The notes below the pieces were generated by a model. The model saw only the letters and a list, made by a program, of their open reading frames with translations, ran no database searches and had not been told where the DNA came from. A stretch of DNA of 64,000 nt from Mycobacterium lacus (GTDB taxonomy: Bacteria; Actinomycetota; Actinomycetes; Mycobacteriales; Mycobacteriaceae), in contig NZ_AP022581.1 in NCBI RefSeq assembly GCF_010731535.1, positions 4,659,952 to 4,723,951 of the forward strand. The letters are read 5' to 3'. The translations under genes were made by a program, and so were the position numbers. Positions within the stretch are counted from its first letter, which is position 1. Each line of letters starts with the position of its first letter. Of this stretch, positions 1 through 8,169 are shown in pieces.

Positions 1-93
1 GCCTCGCAGCGTCGGGTCGTCACGTTGTTCGACGGACGCGTAGAACGAATCCAGGTCCGCGTGCAGGAGGGCGGCCGCACACCGCACGAACAT
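1..93 (-). CDS. dinB: DinB-type (Y-family) DNA polymerase IV, 5' end only
   Basis: The first 31 codons of a minus-strand gene run off the window edge. The peptide contains the Y-family palm signature HADLDSFYASVEQ, followed by RDDPTLRG, so the metal-binding first Asp and the steric-gate-region Phe/Tyr are visible. This family performs error-prone translesion synthesis. The ATG at 93 is chosen because the family signature begins about 11 residues in, which is normal. It does not match the two classical M. tuberculosis DinB starts that I remember, so it is probably another mycobacterial DinB paralogue. Only the start is visible, so domain completeness cannot be judged. Confidence 0.75.
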   Translation of the reverse strand, partial: MFVRCAAALLHADLDSFYASVEQRDDPTLRG

Positions 94-136
94 ATGCTCG
101 CATTCCTGCCTGACAAACTGCGGTCGTCATGCATCG

Positions 137-439
137 TCACGTGATGAGCGCAGTCACGATTGACGCGGTTTCACGCAGGGCGGTCTCTCCGATGGTGCCG
201 ATCGGCTCGTCGAGGGCGGAACGTGGCAGCCATTGCACCAGCTCGGGCAAGAGCGCGCCTGGGGGCTGATCGACGGTGACGACCATCGCCATGACCTCGT
301 CTGGAATCTGGCCCGGAACGAACGGGCAGGTGATCAGCCGTCCAGTGTCGGCCGCGAGATGGATTGCGTTGGACAGCACCGCAACATACAGCTGACCGTC
401 GGTGTCGCGGCGGGGTGCGATGGCGCCCGGAGCGATCAC
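137..439 (-). CDS. mazF: MazF-type endoribonuclease toxin
   Basis: A 100-residue protein starting with GTG, which overlaps the antitoxin stop in a GTGA arrangement. The N-terminus VIAPGAIAPRR and the following strand LYVAVLSNAIH are the pattern of MazF/PemK toxins, which cleave mRNA or tRNA at short motifs. TGRLITCPFVPGQ continues the core barrel. It resembles the MazF8 type of M. tuberculosis (Rv2274c) as I remember it. The overlap with the upstream antitoxin gene implies one bicistronic, autoregulated operon. A GTG start is favoured over longer in-frame extensions because it begins at the family N-terminus. Confidence 0.8.
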   Translation of the reverse strand: MIAPGAIAPRRDTDGQLYVAVLSNAIHLAADTGRLITCPFVPGQIPDEVMAMVVTVDQPPGALLPELVQWLPRSALDEPIGTIGETALRETASIVTALIT

Positions 440-663
440 CAGCCACCAGCCCGATTTGCCTGGTAGACCTGGTCGGCGTAGGCATCGATCCGCAACGCCG
501 GAATTGTTCGACTCTTGTAGTTGCGCAGCGCAACGCGTAGATGCTCGTTCCGGAGCGCCCGTTCGATCATCTCCGACCGATTCAGGCCCGCGGCCTGGGC
601 ATCCGCGTCGGCCGCCGCGAGCACGGCCGCGTCGACCGTCACCGAAATCTTCTCTTTCGCCAC
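436..663 (-). CDS. mazE: MazE-type antitoxin (ribbon-helix-helix)
   Basis: A 75-residue protein. The N-terminal segment KISVTVDAAVLAAADA, then GLNRSEMIERALRNE, has the beta-strand/helix/helix layout of a MetJ/Arc-type ribbon-helix-helix DNA-binding domain. The C-terminal half is charged and probably wraps the toxin. Its last codon overlaps the GTG of the MazF-like gene. The pair sits between the dinB fragment and ethR. I do not recall a toxin-antitoxin pair there in M. tuberculosis, so this may be a small insertion. Confidence 0.8.
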   Translation of the reverse strand: MAKEKISVTVDAAVLAAADADAQAAGLNRSEMIERALRNEHLRVALRNYKSRTIPALRIDAYADQVYQANRAGGW

Positions 664-729
664 CCATCTATCGTACGAAGAATACGACTAATGCTCCTAC
701 CAAATGTGGTCCGGCCGGAAGTGGACCTC

Positions 730-1377
730 TTAGCGGGCCGCGCCGTAGATGCTGCTGACCCAGATGTGCACCAGGGTGTCGAGCACGTGAGATTCCGGGA
801 CCGACGGCTGTTCGGCGGCGAATGACGCGAACAACGTTCGCTCGTTCATCAGGTTGAGCGCGGTGGCCAGTTCCTGGGACGGCAGGGTGTGCGGCGCCGC
901 ACCGCGGTCGCGCTCGGCATCGATGACGGCGGCGGTGAAGCCGATCCACTTCTGCATGCAGGTCGACCACAGTTCACGCACTTCCGTGCTGGTGCCCCGG
1001 GCAGCCTGGGCCGCCCGGGTCACCGCCCTATGGGACCCGAACGTCTCGAAGAACACGTTGATCCCGGTGCGCCACATGTCCTCGCGGTCGGCTTCCAGGC
1101 CGTCGACGAGGGCTTGCAGGGCCGAGTCGGCCTCGCTGACCACGCGGTCCAGCAAGGTCAACAGGACGGCTTCCTTGGACGGGAAATAGAAGTAGAAGGT
1201 GGGCCGTGAGATGCCGGCGCCCTTGGCCAGATCGTCGACCGAGATGTCGGCGAGTGCGCGGTCCTCGAGAAGCTGCTCGGCGGTGGCGAGGATCGCCAGT
1301 TCGCGATCGTCTCCGGACGGGCGCGCGCTGCGCCGGCCCCGTTGCAGCGACGCCTGGCTGGCGGCGGTGGTGGTCAC
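730..1377 (-). CDS. ethR: TetR-family repressor EthR
   Basis: A TetR/AcrR regulator that represses the divergent monooxygenase gene ethA. The N-terminal helix-turn-helix contains ISVDDLAKGAGISRPTFYFY followed by FPSKEAVLLTLLDRVV. The C-terminal ligand-binding domain keeps EthR-typical segments such as NVFFETFGSH and LNLMNERTLFASFA. I place the start at the GTG at 1377 (VTTTAASQASL), matching the M. tuberculosis protein I remember; a second GTG at 1386 would add three residues. Length is about 215 residues, as expected. It is transcribed away from ethA across a 76-bp gap holding the operator. Confidence 0.95.
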   Translation of the reverse strand: MTTTAASQASLQRGRRSARPSGDDRELAILATAEQLLEDRALADISVDDLAKGAGISRPTFYFYFPSKEAVLLTLLDRVVSEADSALQALVDGLEADREDMWRTGINVFFETFGSHRAVTRAAQAARGTSTEVRELWSTCMQKWIGFTAAVIDAERDRGAAPHTLPSQELATALNLMNERTLFASFAAEQPSVPESHVLDTLVHIWVSSIYGAAR

Positions 1378-1395
1378 GTCGCGCACTTTACTCTA

Positions 1396-1449
1396 TGTCG
1401 AGAGTTTCGACATCCCGTTGACGGCCTCGACACCGCGTTGATAGCGTGG
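1396..1449. promoter_or_regulatory. EthR operator in the ethA-ethR intergenic region
   Basis: The 54-bp stretch between the divergent starts has repeated TCGA-centred half sites: TGTCGAGAGTTTCGACA, then CCTCGACACCG, and GTTGATAGCGTGG. It closely resembles the unusually long EthR operator of M. tuberculosis, where several EthR dimers bind cooperatively and silence ethA. It overlaps the promoters of both genes. Confidence 0.8.
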
Positions 1450-1453
1450 GCCC

Positions 1454-2923
1454 ATGACTGAGCACCTCGACGTGGTCATCGTGGGCGCCGGAATCTCCGG
1501 TGTGAGCGCGGCCTGGCATCTGCAGGACCGTTGCCCGACCAAGAGCTACGCCATCCTGGAGAAGCGAGCCGCCATGGGCGGCACCTGGGATCTGTTCCGC
1601 TACCCCGGCATTCGCTCCGACTCGGACATGTACACACTGGGCTTCCGCTTCCGTCCATGGACCGGGCGCCAAGCCATTGCCGATGGCAAGCCGATCCTTG
1701 AGTACGTCAAGGAGACGGCGTCCATGTACGGTATCGACCGGCACATCCGGTTCAACCAGCGGGTCGTCGGTGCCGACTGGTCGAACACGGAAAACCGCTG
1801 GACGGTTTACCTCGACTCCAACGGCACGCAGAGCACGCTGACCTGCTCATTCCTGTTTCTGTGCAGTGGCTACTACAACTACGAGCAGGGCTACGCGCCG
1901 ACGTTCCGCGGCTCGGAGGATTTCACCGGACCGATCGTTCATCCCCAGCACTGGCCCGAGGACCTCGACTACGAAGGCAAGGACATCGTGGTGATCGGCA
2001 GTGGTGCAACGGCCGTCACTCTGGTTCCGGCGCTGGCGAATTCGGGCGCCCAGCACGTCACGATGCTGCAACGGTCGCCCACCTACATCGTCTCGCAGCC
2101 CGAACGCGACACCATCGCCGAAAGGCTCAACCGCTGGATGCCGGAGAACATGGCCTACACCGTTGTCCGGTGGAAGAACGTGCTGCGCCAGGCGGCCGTG
2201 TACGGGGCCTGCCAGAAGTGGCCGCGCCGCATGCGCAAAATGTTCATGGGCTTGGTCCAGCGCCAGCTACCCGAGGGCTACGACGTGCGCAAGCATTTCG
2301 GTCCGCACTACAACCCGTGGGAGCAGCGGCTGTGCCTGGTGCCCAACGGCGACCTGTTCCGTGCCATCCGCCACGGGCAGGTCGAAGTGGTCACCGACAC
2401 CATCGACCGGTTTACCGCGACCGGGATTCGGCTCAACTCGGGTCGCGAATTGCCGGCCGACATCATCATCACCGCGACGGGATTGAACCTACAGCTCTTT
2501 GGCGGGGCCACGGCGACCATTGACGGCCAACCGGTGGATCTGACCAAGACGATGGCCTACAAGGGCATGATGCTTTCCGGCATCCCCAACATGGCTTACA
2601 CGGTTGGATACACCAATGCGTCGTGGACATTGAAGGCCGACCTGGTGTCGGAGTTCGTCTGCCGGCTGCTGAACTACATGGACGACAAGGGTTTTGACAC
2701 CGTGGTGGTAGAACGTCCGGGGGCAGATGTCGACGAGCGGCCATTCATGGAGTTCACCCCGGGCTACGTCCTACGCTCAATAGACGAGCTGCCCAAGCAG
2801 GGCTCGCGCACTCCGTGGCGACTGAACCAGAACTACCTGCGCGACATCCACCTCATCCGGCGTGGCAAGGTCGCCGACGAGGGCCTACGGTTCGCCAAAA
2901 ACCCTGTGCCAGTGGCGGTTTAG
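1454..2923 (+). CDS. ethA: FAD-containing Baeyer-Villiger monooxygenase EthA
   Basis: A 489-residue flavin monooxygenase that in mycobacteria also activates the prodrug ethionamide. An N-terminal FAD-binding Rossmann motif VGAGISGVSAAWHL lies at about residues 8-21. The Baeyer-Villiger fingerprint FTGPIVHPQHWPEDL lies at about 157-171 (FxGxxxHxxxW). A second, NADPH-binding Rossmann motif VVIGSGATAVTLVPAL follows. The ATG at 1454 follows the operator directly. The gene is divergent from ethR and overlaps the end of rraA by four bases on the opposite strand. The natural substrate is unknown; ketones and mycolate-related lipids have been suggested for the family. Confidence 0.95.
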   Translation: MTEHLDVVIVGAGISGVSAAWHLQDRCPTKSYAILEKRAAMGGTWDLFRYPGIRSDSDMYTLGFRFRPWTGRQAIADGKPILEYVKETASMYGIDRHIRFNQRVVGADWSNTENRWTVYLDSNGTQSTLTCSFLFLCSGYYNYEQGYAPTFRGSEDFTGPIVHPQHWPEDLDYEGKDIVVIGSGATAVTLVPALANSGAQHVTMLQRSPTYIVSQPERDTIAERLNRWMPENMAYTVVRWKNVLRQAAVYGACQKWPRRMRKMFMGLVQRQLPEGYDVRKHFGPHYNPWEQRLCLVPNGDLFRAIRHGQVEVVTDTIDRFTATGIRLNSGRELPADIIITATGLNLQLFGGATATIDGQPVDLTKTMAYKGMMLSGIPNMAYTVGYTNASWTLKADLVSEFVCRLLNYMDDKGFDTVVVERPGADVDERPFMEFTPGYVLRSIDELPKQGSRTPWRLNQNYLRDIHLIRRGKVADEGLRFAKNPVPVAV

Positions 2924-3408
2924 TGCCCATCTACAGCGACGACGACGATGCCGTCGTCGTCGCTGTAGGCGATCTCGCCCGGCACGAACGTCACGCCACC
3001 CAAAGTGACCTCGACGTCGCGCTCCCCGGCGCCGGTCTTGGTGCTCTTGCGAGGGTTGGTGCCCAGCGCTTTGATCCCGACGTCGATGCCGCGGAGCGCG
3101 GCCGCGTCCCGCACCGCGCCGTTGACGACCAACCCGGCCCAACCGTTGGAGCGGGCCAATTCAGCGATGACGTCACCGACCAAGGCAGTGTGCAGCGAAC
3201 CGGCGCCGTCGATCACCAGCACCCCGCCCGCACCCGGTTGCGAGAGCACCGATTTCAGCAACGCGTTGTCCTGGAAACACCGCACCGTGCTGATCGGTCC
3301 GGCGAACTGCGCACGTCCCCCGAACTGGCGGAACTGAAGGTCGCAGCTGCGCACGCCGGGACCGATGTCGTCGACCAGGTCGGCCGTTGGCCGAAAAGTC
3401 ACAGTCAC
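2920..3408 (-). CDS. rraA: RraA-family protein (formerly annotated MenG)
   Basis: A 162-residue RraA-like protein, matching position Rv3853. In E. coli RraA binds RNase E and inhibits RNA processing; related proteins are 4-hydroxy-4-methyl-2-oxoglutarate aldolases. The middle holds GGVLVIDGAGSLHTALVGD and VVNGAVRDAAALRGIDVGIKA, the conserved G-x-R-D segment of this fold. It begins with GTG at 3408, 16 bases after the hns stop, so it is probably cotranscribed with hns. Its end overlaps the convergent end of ethA. The original menaquinone methyltransferase label should not be kept: no SAM-binding motif is present. Confidence 0.9.
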   Translation of the reverse strand: MTVTFRPTADLVDDIGPGVRSCDLQFRQFGGRAQFAGPISTVRCFQDNALLKSVLSQPGAGGVLVIDGAGSLHTALVGDVIAELARSNGWAGLVVNGAVRDAAALRGIDVGIKALGTNPRKSTKTGAGERDVEVTLGGVTFVPGEIAYSDDDGIVVVAVDGH

Positions 3409-3424
3409 CGTCGTGTCCGCGCTC

Positions 3425-3850
3425 TCAGTGGCGTCGCAGCTGCCGGATCAGCAGCAGGGCCAACAGGCTGAGCGCGACTGCCACCAGCAGCGGCACTGGG
3501 AATTGGCCGGACTCGGGCAACGACGGTTCCCGGGGGATTGGGTCTTTGGCCCGGTCTACATTCGACTTCGCCTGTGCCGCTGTATCTTTAGCGGCGGCGG
3601 CAAGTTCGCCGTTGGGTTCGAGCCGCCGCTGCGGGCCAAGGGGCGCCTTCTTGGCGGCTGCCTTTTTGGCGGGTGCTTTCTTGGCGGGTGCCTTTTTGGC
3701 CGGCGCCTTTTTCACGGGCGCTTTCTTGGCGGGCGCTTTCGCGGCCTTCTTCGCGGCCGCCTTGGCGAGTTGGGCGGGTGGGCCCTCTTGGGGCGGCGAT
3801 GTCGATGCCTCGTCGGGGTCGCTGTCGGGTCGATCCTGCGGGTCTGTCAT
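3425..3850 (-). CDS. hns: Hns-like membrane-anchored nucleoid protein (Rv3852 type)
   Basis: A 141-residue protein with three parts. The N-terminus is acidic (MTDPQDRPDSDPDEAS). Next come about 45 residues of lysine/alanine/proline repeats of the PAKKA type, like the histone H1-like tails of mycobacterial nucleoid proteins. The C-terminus has one transmembrane helix, PVPLLVAVALSLLALLLI, followed by RQLRRH. This is the layout of Rv3852 and suggests DNA tethering at the membrane. The repeated GCC/AAG codons make the DNA itself repetitive between about 3655 and 3780. It lies directly upstream of rraA on the same strand. Confidence 0.88.
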   Translation of the reverse strand: MTDPQDRPDSDPDEASTSPPQEGPPAQLAKAAAKKAAKAPAKKAPVKKAPAKKAPAKKAPAKKAAAKKAPLGPQRRLEPNGELAAAAKDTAAQAKSNVDRAKDPIPREPSLPESGQFPVPLLVAVALSLLALLLIRQLRRH

Positions 3851-3991
3851 GCGGCCGCTCCTTTGTAGCCTTCTCGCCGCTCACTAGGTCGCGAAACGGT
3901 CGGGTCCCATCATGCCAGGACACCCCGCGGCGTCGTCCTGGCAACCGGGCCGGGCGCTCCGCTAGGGCCTGCCCCGCACCGGCGGCGCTGG

Positions 3992-4648
3992 TCAGACCAG
4001 CCCGAGCCGGGCCATCAGGTCGGCCTCGACACCGTCGAGCTGCGACGAGATCGCGGCGTGGGCGGTCCGGCGTCGCGCGGCCGGCATATTCTCCGCAGCC
4101 GTAATGGCCGCCGACAGGTCGGTCAGCCGTTCGGTGACAGCCGACACGAACTGCTTGGTCTCGGCGTCTTTGGGCTTCTTTTCTTGGACCATTCGCAGCG
4201 ATTGCTCCGACCCAGCAATCCGCGCGGACAGCGAGGCGCCGTGACCGGAGAACCGGCCGATCTGAGACAACGGAATCCCGAGTTGGTCGGCTCGGCGCTG
4301 GTCGATCAGCCCACGAGCGGCCATGGCTGCCCGGTAGATGACCGGTGTGAGTATTGGGGCGAGCAGCCGCGACACCGTCAGCGCCCGGCGAATCCGCGTC
4401 GGCGACAGCAACTTTCCTTCACGAGCCACCTTGAGCTCGGTCTCGGCGACCTTCAGCGCCGCCCGATCGCTGTCGCGCTGGGCTTTGAGCTGTGCCTTGA
4501 GGGCCTTCTCCTCGGACCGCTGGGCGGCTTTGATGCGGCGGGCCTCGTTCTTGGCGGACAGCCTGGCCTCTAGCTTGGCGCGCGCCTTGATCGCCCGTGC
4601 CTCCGCGCGACGTGTCGCGCGGCTCTTTCGTTTGCCGAACAGGCCCAT
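3992..4648 (-). CDS. Coiled-coil, Lys/Arg/Ala-rich conserved mycobacterial protein (Rv3850 type)
   Basis: A 218-residue protein with no known enzymatic domain. The N-terminal third is a highly charged helix rich in K, A, R and E (e.g. RRAEARAIKARAKLEARLS, KALKAQLKAQRDSDRAAL), predicted to form a long coiled coil. A short hydrophobic stretch around SRLLAPILTPVIYRAAMAAR follows, then a helical C-terminus. The ATG at 4648 is preferred to an upstream in-frame start at 4714 because AGGAGG sits just before it and the M. tuberculosis protein begins MGLF. It lies between espR and hns on the same strand. Function unknown. Confidence 0.85.
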   Translation of the reverse strand: MGLFGKRKSRATRRAEARAIKARAKLEARLSAKNEARRIKAAQRSEEKALKAQLKAQRDSDRAALKVAETELKVAREGKLLSPTRIRRALTVSRLLAPILTPVIYRAAMAARGLIDQRRADQLGIPLSQIGRFSGHGASLSARIAGSEQSLRMVQEKKPKDAETKQFVSAVTERLTDLSAAITAAENMPAARRRTAHAAISSQLDGVEADLMARLGLV

Positions 4649-4778
4649 TCCCGGCCGCCTCCTGAATATCTCGTCGACTATCGCTTTCGCGGGTGCGCGC
4701 GGTTGCTGGGCCAACCCTAATCGGAATGCGGGGTCGACCCCTCGTCAGGGCGGGGTGCGGCGGCTACCTGAAGCGGGC

Positions 4779-5177
4779 TCAAGCGTCCACGCGCTGGGCG
4801 CGGCGCAGCTCGTCGATCCGCTCCACGATCTCCTGCTGGGCTTGGGCTGACAGCCCGTACGCTCCCAGGGCGATGCGGCGCACGCCCTCATCGCGCATCG
4901 TGGCGAGCCACGACAACTCCTTCTCGAGCTTTTCGTAGTACTCGTCGTCGGTGAAGTACGCCGACTTGATACGGAAGAAGTTGGCAAGTGCGGCCATGGT
5001 CGCGGCCGACGGATTTGTGCGGTTGCCTGAACGTAGCTGCGACAGGTAGGGAGCCGACATCGTAATGCCCTCCGCCTTGAGCGCCGCGATCACCTCCGCG
5101 GAGGTGTGCGGCCCCCGTCCGGGCGGATACACCGTGTCAAACAGGCGGTTCAGGCGGGCAGCGAACGTCGTGCTCAT
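4779..5177 (-). CDS. espR: Nucleoid-associated regulator EspR
   Basis: A 132-residue helix-turn-helix protein nearly identical to M. tuberculosis EspR, which activates espACD, binds many promoters, and acts as a nucleoid-associated dimer. The N-terminal DNA-binding domain contains the recognition segment APYLSQLRSGNRTNPS, and the C-terminal dimerisation helix ends IDELRRAQRVDA. A GGAGG sits six to seven bases before the ATG at 5177, which selects this start over a longer frame beginning at 5192. No espACD or ESX genes lie in the window, so its targets are elsewhere. Confidence 0.95.
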   Translation of the reverse strand: MSTTFAARLNRLFDTVYPPGRGPHTSAEVIAALKAEGITMSAPYLSQLRSGNRTNPSAATMAALANFFRIKSAYFTDDEYYEKLEKELSWLATMRDEGVRRIALGAYGLSAQAQQEIVERIDELRRAQRVDA

Positions 5178-5640
5178 CGATATGACCTCCACCGAGCTGT
5201 GAGAACTAACAGATATCTAAATGTATTTGCTGATCATGGTAGCGACAGTTGCCTCCACAACCAAGTGCAAACCCCAGTGGATTCGGTACGGGCGTGCAGA
5301 GCGATCGACAAATACCCCCCCGCCGAGCTTCCAACGTCTCCGGTGAGGTGTCCAGAAGATGCACGGATTTCACAGGCAATCGGCAGAATACGCGGTGAGG
5401 ACGTGTGCGCCGCTCCGCAGTCCGTGCGGTTGGCGAAAGGATCTCGTGGACCGTGCCGGGCGAATGCATTCGGCGGCGGGCAACCAGCGGAAAACCAGGT
5501 TCCGCCGCGCGGCTCCTTTGCTGCTTAGTGTCGCGCAGTGCGCATGGAGTGACCCAGGGTACGCGGACGCTCCCCTCGAGACGGTCAGGGAGAGGCTGCC
5601 GATGTGTCGGAGGATTGGGCGGTTAGGCGTCGGGCATTGC
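5178..5640. other. 463-bp non-coding region upstream of espR
   Basis: No open frame here has a good ribosome binding site plus mycobacterial codon bias. The part next to espR (about 5200-5260) is AT-rich, with AACTAACAGATATCTAAATG on the plus strand, and is likely to hold the espR promoter and regulator sites. The remainder, up to the end of the UPF0016 gene, shows nothing I can name. Confidence 0.5.
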
Positions 5641-6351
5641 TCAGCCCACGCGGGGTGACCTGCCGGCGGTCGCGGTCCCCTTTCGCCGTCGCCGAAGAGT
5701 TTGCGCCACCCGCACAGACGCGGCGCCGGCCAGCGCCAGCCCCGCGGTGACGCCGACGGCAACGGTCCGCCATCCGAGTGCGCCGTCGAAAAGCATCCAG
5801 AGTCCGAACAGCAGGAACAGTAGGCTGGCCAGGACGTGCAACAGCTGGTCCGGAAGCTGCTGATGCAGCAGGATCCCCGCGGCGATCGCCAGGCCGTCGG
5901 CCAAAACCATGCCCAGCGTCGTGCCGACCCACACGCCGACCCAGTTGTGATCGCTGGCCAACGCCACCGTAGCCAACGTCGTTTTGTCGCTCAGCTCGGC
6001 GAGCACGAACGACGACACCACAGTCAACAGCGCGAAACGGGGTTCCCGAACCATGGATGCGCCGTCGTCGGCGCTGGCTTCGTCTTTTAGGCCTTCCCGC
6101 CAGGCCCACACCGCGAAGGCGAGGAAAGCGAGCGCGGAGGCAAACGCCATCGGACGCGCGGGCAGGGTGGCGCCGAGGAAATGGCCGATCGCCACCGAGA
6201 TCCCATGCACCGTGAACGCGGCGATCGCCACCCCGGTCAGCACTATCCACCATCGGTAGCGCAGCGCATAGGTCATCGTGATGAGCTGGGACCTATCGCC
6301 GAGTTCCGCGAGGAAGACCACTCCGAGACTCAGCAGTGTGGCGGTGAGCAT
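5641..6351 (-). CDS. UPF0016/GDT1-family membrane transporter, probable Mn2+ exporter
   Basis: A 236-residue integral membrane protein with six to seven hydrophobic helices. It carries both copies of the family signature E-x-G/S-D-K/R-T/S: AELGDRSQ in helix one and AELSDKTT in the second half. Proteins of this family (yeast Gdt1, TMEM165, bacterial MneA/Mnx) move Mn2+ or Ca2+ across membranes. The ATG at 6351 is preceded by AAAGG at suitable spacing. A yybP-ykoY type manganese riboswitch lies in its leader, which strongly supports manganese efflux as the role. Its position matches Rv3848. Confidence 0.88.
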   Translation of the reverse strand: MLTATLLSLGVVFLAELGDRSQLITMTYALRYRWWIVLTGVAIAAFTVHGISVAIGHFLGATLPARPMAFASALAFLAFAVWAWREGLKDEASADDGASMVREPRFALLTVVSSFVLAELSDKTTLATVALASDHNWVGVWVGTTLGMVLADGLAIAAGILLHQQLPDQLLHVLASLLFLLFGLWMLFDGALGWRTVAVGVTAGLALAGAASVRVAQTLRRRRKGTATAGRSPRVG

Positions 6352-6411
6352 GGCGGACGACCTTTCGACGCGTTGTCGGTGACCGTCTGGGGCCAATCCG
6401 GTCATCCGAAC

Positions 6412-6528
6412 ATCGGTCGAAGGTCTCACCCACCGTCCAATCGGAGTCCAATCGGAACGGTTCGCCGGCCGGGCTATTCGCCAGCATGTCGACTCGACGA
6501 TTCGGGGCTACTCCCCTTCGCTAACGAT
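6412..6528 (-). promoter_or_regulatory. yybP-ykoY family manganese riboswitch
   Basis: On the minus strand the RNA begins with a P1 strand ATCG...CGAAGG followed by GGGGAGTAGC, the conserved loop of this class. About 75 nucleotides later it has GGTGGGTGAGACC and the closing strand CCTTCG...CGAT, which pairs exactly with the 5' strand. A middle arm contains GTCGACATGCTGG. These are the defining elements of the yybP-ykoY aptamer, which binds Mn2+. It ends about 60 nt before the start codon of the UPF0016 transporter. Confidence 0.88.
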
Positions 6529-6629
6529 CCCCAGGCTAGCGGGCATACCCGGGGTGCGCTAGGACGGAGACGATGTTCGGATACCCGTATTTCTCGGTTC
6601 GATGCCCGAACTAATTGGTTCGAATTTCC

Positions 6630-7163
6630 TTATGCCGCAAGCAGCATCGCCAGAATCGCGGTGTCGGGGTGGCTGATCGGGTCGACGCCGACGCGGCTCA
6701 CCATCGACGTGATGGTGCCGTCGGCCTCCGCTTCCACCCAGGCCGCCCGGTGCTCGAGTCCCAGATACGGCAATCCCGGCAGCAGGACGCATCCCGACGC
6801 CGCTCCGGTGCACTCCGGTAACGACGGCGTCGTCTCCGAAGGTGGATGCAGCATCAACAACGCGGGGGGCTGATGATGAGCGAAGTAGCCGGGCTGGATG
6901 GCTTTGTCGCCGAAGACCGTGCCCTCGGCCAGCACGAGGCCGACGGTGCCCGGCTCGGGCTCGTCGGGCAACTCCTCGCGGGCACCGAACACGGTCGTGG
7001 TGGAAAGCAATCCCGGCAGCGAGGCGACGCGAACCGCGACCATCAACAATTGCGCCCATTCCTTGGTGGAATCAGGCCAACGGCCGGAGATCACGAACCC
7101 TTTCAGGGCGCCACGAGAATGAAAGGGAGTAACCCCTATAGGCTCACTCGACCCGGTATTCAT
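6630..7163 (-). CDS. Conserved mycobacterial protein of unknown function (Rv3847 type)
   Basis: A 177-residue soluble protein with the same length and position as Rv3847. The sequence has mixed alpha/beta character (KGFVISGRWPDSTKEWAQLL, GTVGLVLAEGTVFGDKAIQP) but no catalytic motif I recognise. The start ATG at 7163 (MNTGSSEPIG) follows ACGGAGGGCGAG, a good ribosome binding site, whereas the longer frame has none. It lies downstream of sodA on the same strand with a 211-bp gap, so it probably has its own promoter. Function not assignable. Confidence 0.8.
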   Translation of the reverse strand: MNTGSSEPIGVTPFHSRGALKGFVISGRWPDSTKEWAQLLMVAVRVASLPGLLSTTTVFGAREELPDEPEPGTVGLVLAEGTVFGDKAIQPGYFAHHQPPALLMLHPPSETTPSLPECTGAASGCVLLPGLPYLGLEHRAAWVEAEADGTITSMVSRVGVDPISHPDTAILAMLLAA

Positions 7164-7374
7164 CTCGCCCTCCGTGAACGCCTCCGTCCGAATAACCACG
7201 CTGGTAGTTCGAATAATGATAGCTCGAGTAATTAAGCATGCGCGGGGTTTACCCGCGTTGCAACGCGACACGGCTACGCGTGGTCGCGTTCACAAAGCTG
7301 CTCCATGTGAGGCCCACCGAAAGGCAAGGGCGCCACGCGATGCGCGTGACGCCCAGGCCGCGAGGTGGCTGGAG

Positions 7375-7998
7375 TCAGCCGAATATCAGCCCTTGGGTTT
7401 TCGACGTTGCCGCCGCGTAGCGCGACTGCACGTCGGCCCAGTTCACGACGTTCCAGAACGCCTTGGCGAAGTCGACCTTCACATTCTTGTACTGCAGGTA
7501 AAAGGCGTGTTCCCACATGTCCAGCAGCAGCAGCGGAACAATACCGAGCGGGAAGTTGGACTGATGGTCATACACCTGGAATATCAACAGCTTGTTGCTC
7601 AGCGTGTCCCAGCCGAGCGCCGCCCATCCCGAACCCTGCACGGTGGTGGCGGCTGCGTGGAACTGCGCGCGAAACTTGTCGAACGATCCAAACGCGTCGT
7701 CGATGGCGGCGGCGAGCTCGCCGGTCGGCTTGTCACCACCGTTGGGCGACAGGTTCTTCCACCAGATGGTGTGGTTGACGTGGCCGCTGAGGTTGAAAGC
7801 CAGATTCTTTTCGTTCAGCAAGATCGCCGAGTGGTCGTCCTTGGCGCGGGCCTCTTCCAGTTTGGCGACGGCGTCGTTGGCACCCTTGACGTAGGTAGCG
7901 TGGTGCTTGCTGTGGTGAAGCTCGTTGATCTGACCTGAGATGTGCGGTTCCAGCGCTCCGTAGTCCCAGTCCAGGTCGGGCAATGTGTATTCCGCCAC
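7375..7998 (-). CDS. sodA: Iron/manganese superoxide dismutase SodA
   Basis: A 207-residue Fe/Mn superoxide dismutase that converts superoxide to peroxide and oxygen and is abundantly exported by mycobacteria despite having no signal peptide. Metal ligands are visible: H28 in NELHHSKHHATYV, H76 in GHVNHTIWW, and D160/H164 in LDMWEHAFYLQYK. It begins with GTG (VAEYTLPDLDWDYG) after GAAGGAAGGAAC. The sequence is almost identical to that of M. tuberculosis, including the region that decides Fe versus Mn preference (VYDHQSNFPLG), so iron is likely. It is monocistronic by spacing. Confidence 0.97.
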   Translation of the reverse strand: MAEYTLPDLDWDYGALEPHISGQINELHHSKHHATYVKGANDAVAKLEEARAKDDHSAILLNEKNLAFNLSGHVNHTIWWKNLSPNGGDKPTGELAAAIDDAFGSFDKFRAQFHAAATTVQGSGWAALGWDTLSNKLLIFQVYDHQSNFPLGIVPLLLLDMWEHAFYLQYKNVKVDFAKAFWNVVNWADVQSRYAAATSKTQGLIFG

Positions 7999-8169
7999 GG
8001 CGTTCCTTCCTTCGATGAAGAGTGGTCGTCTGACACGTCCTTCGCGTGGGTTGCCCCACACGACGGGGCGGGCTGGCCCCTAGCCTGACACGTCAACCCT
8101 GCTCTATGACCGCGCGCGCCGCAAGAACGACTGCTGCGGGTAGCTACCCGGAGCCCCGTTGGCGCACCT

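Noticed and set aside
2920..3408. Annotation of this gene as menaquinone methyltransferase MenG
   Set aside because: The sequence is RraA-like and has no SAM-binding motif.
5206..5640. Several short frames in the espR upstream region
   Set aside because: All lack ribosome sites and start context, overlap each other on both strands, and show Arg/Ser-rich shadow composition.
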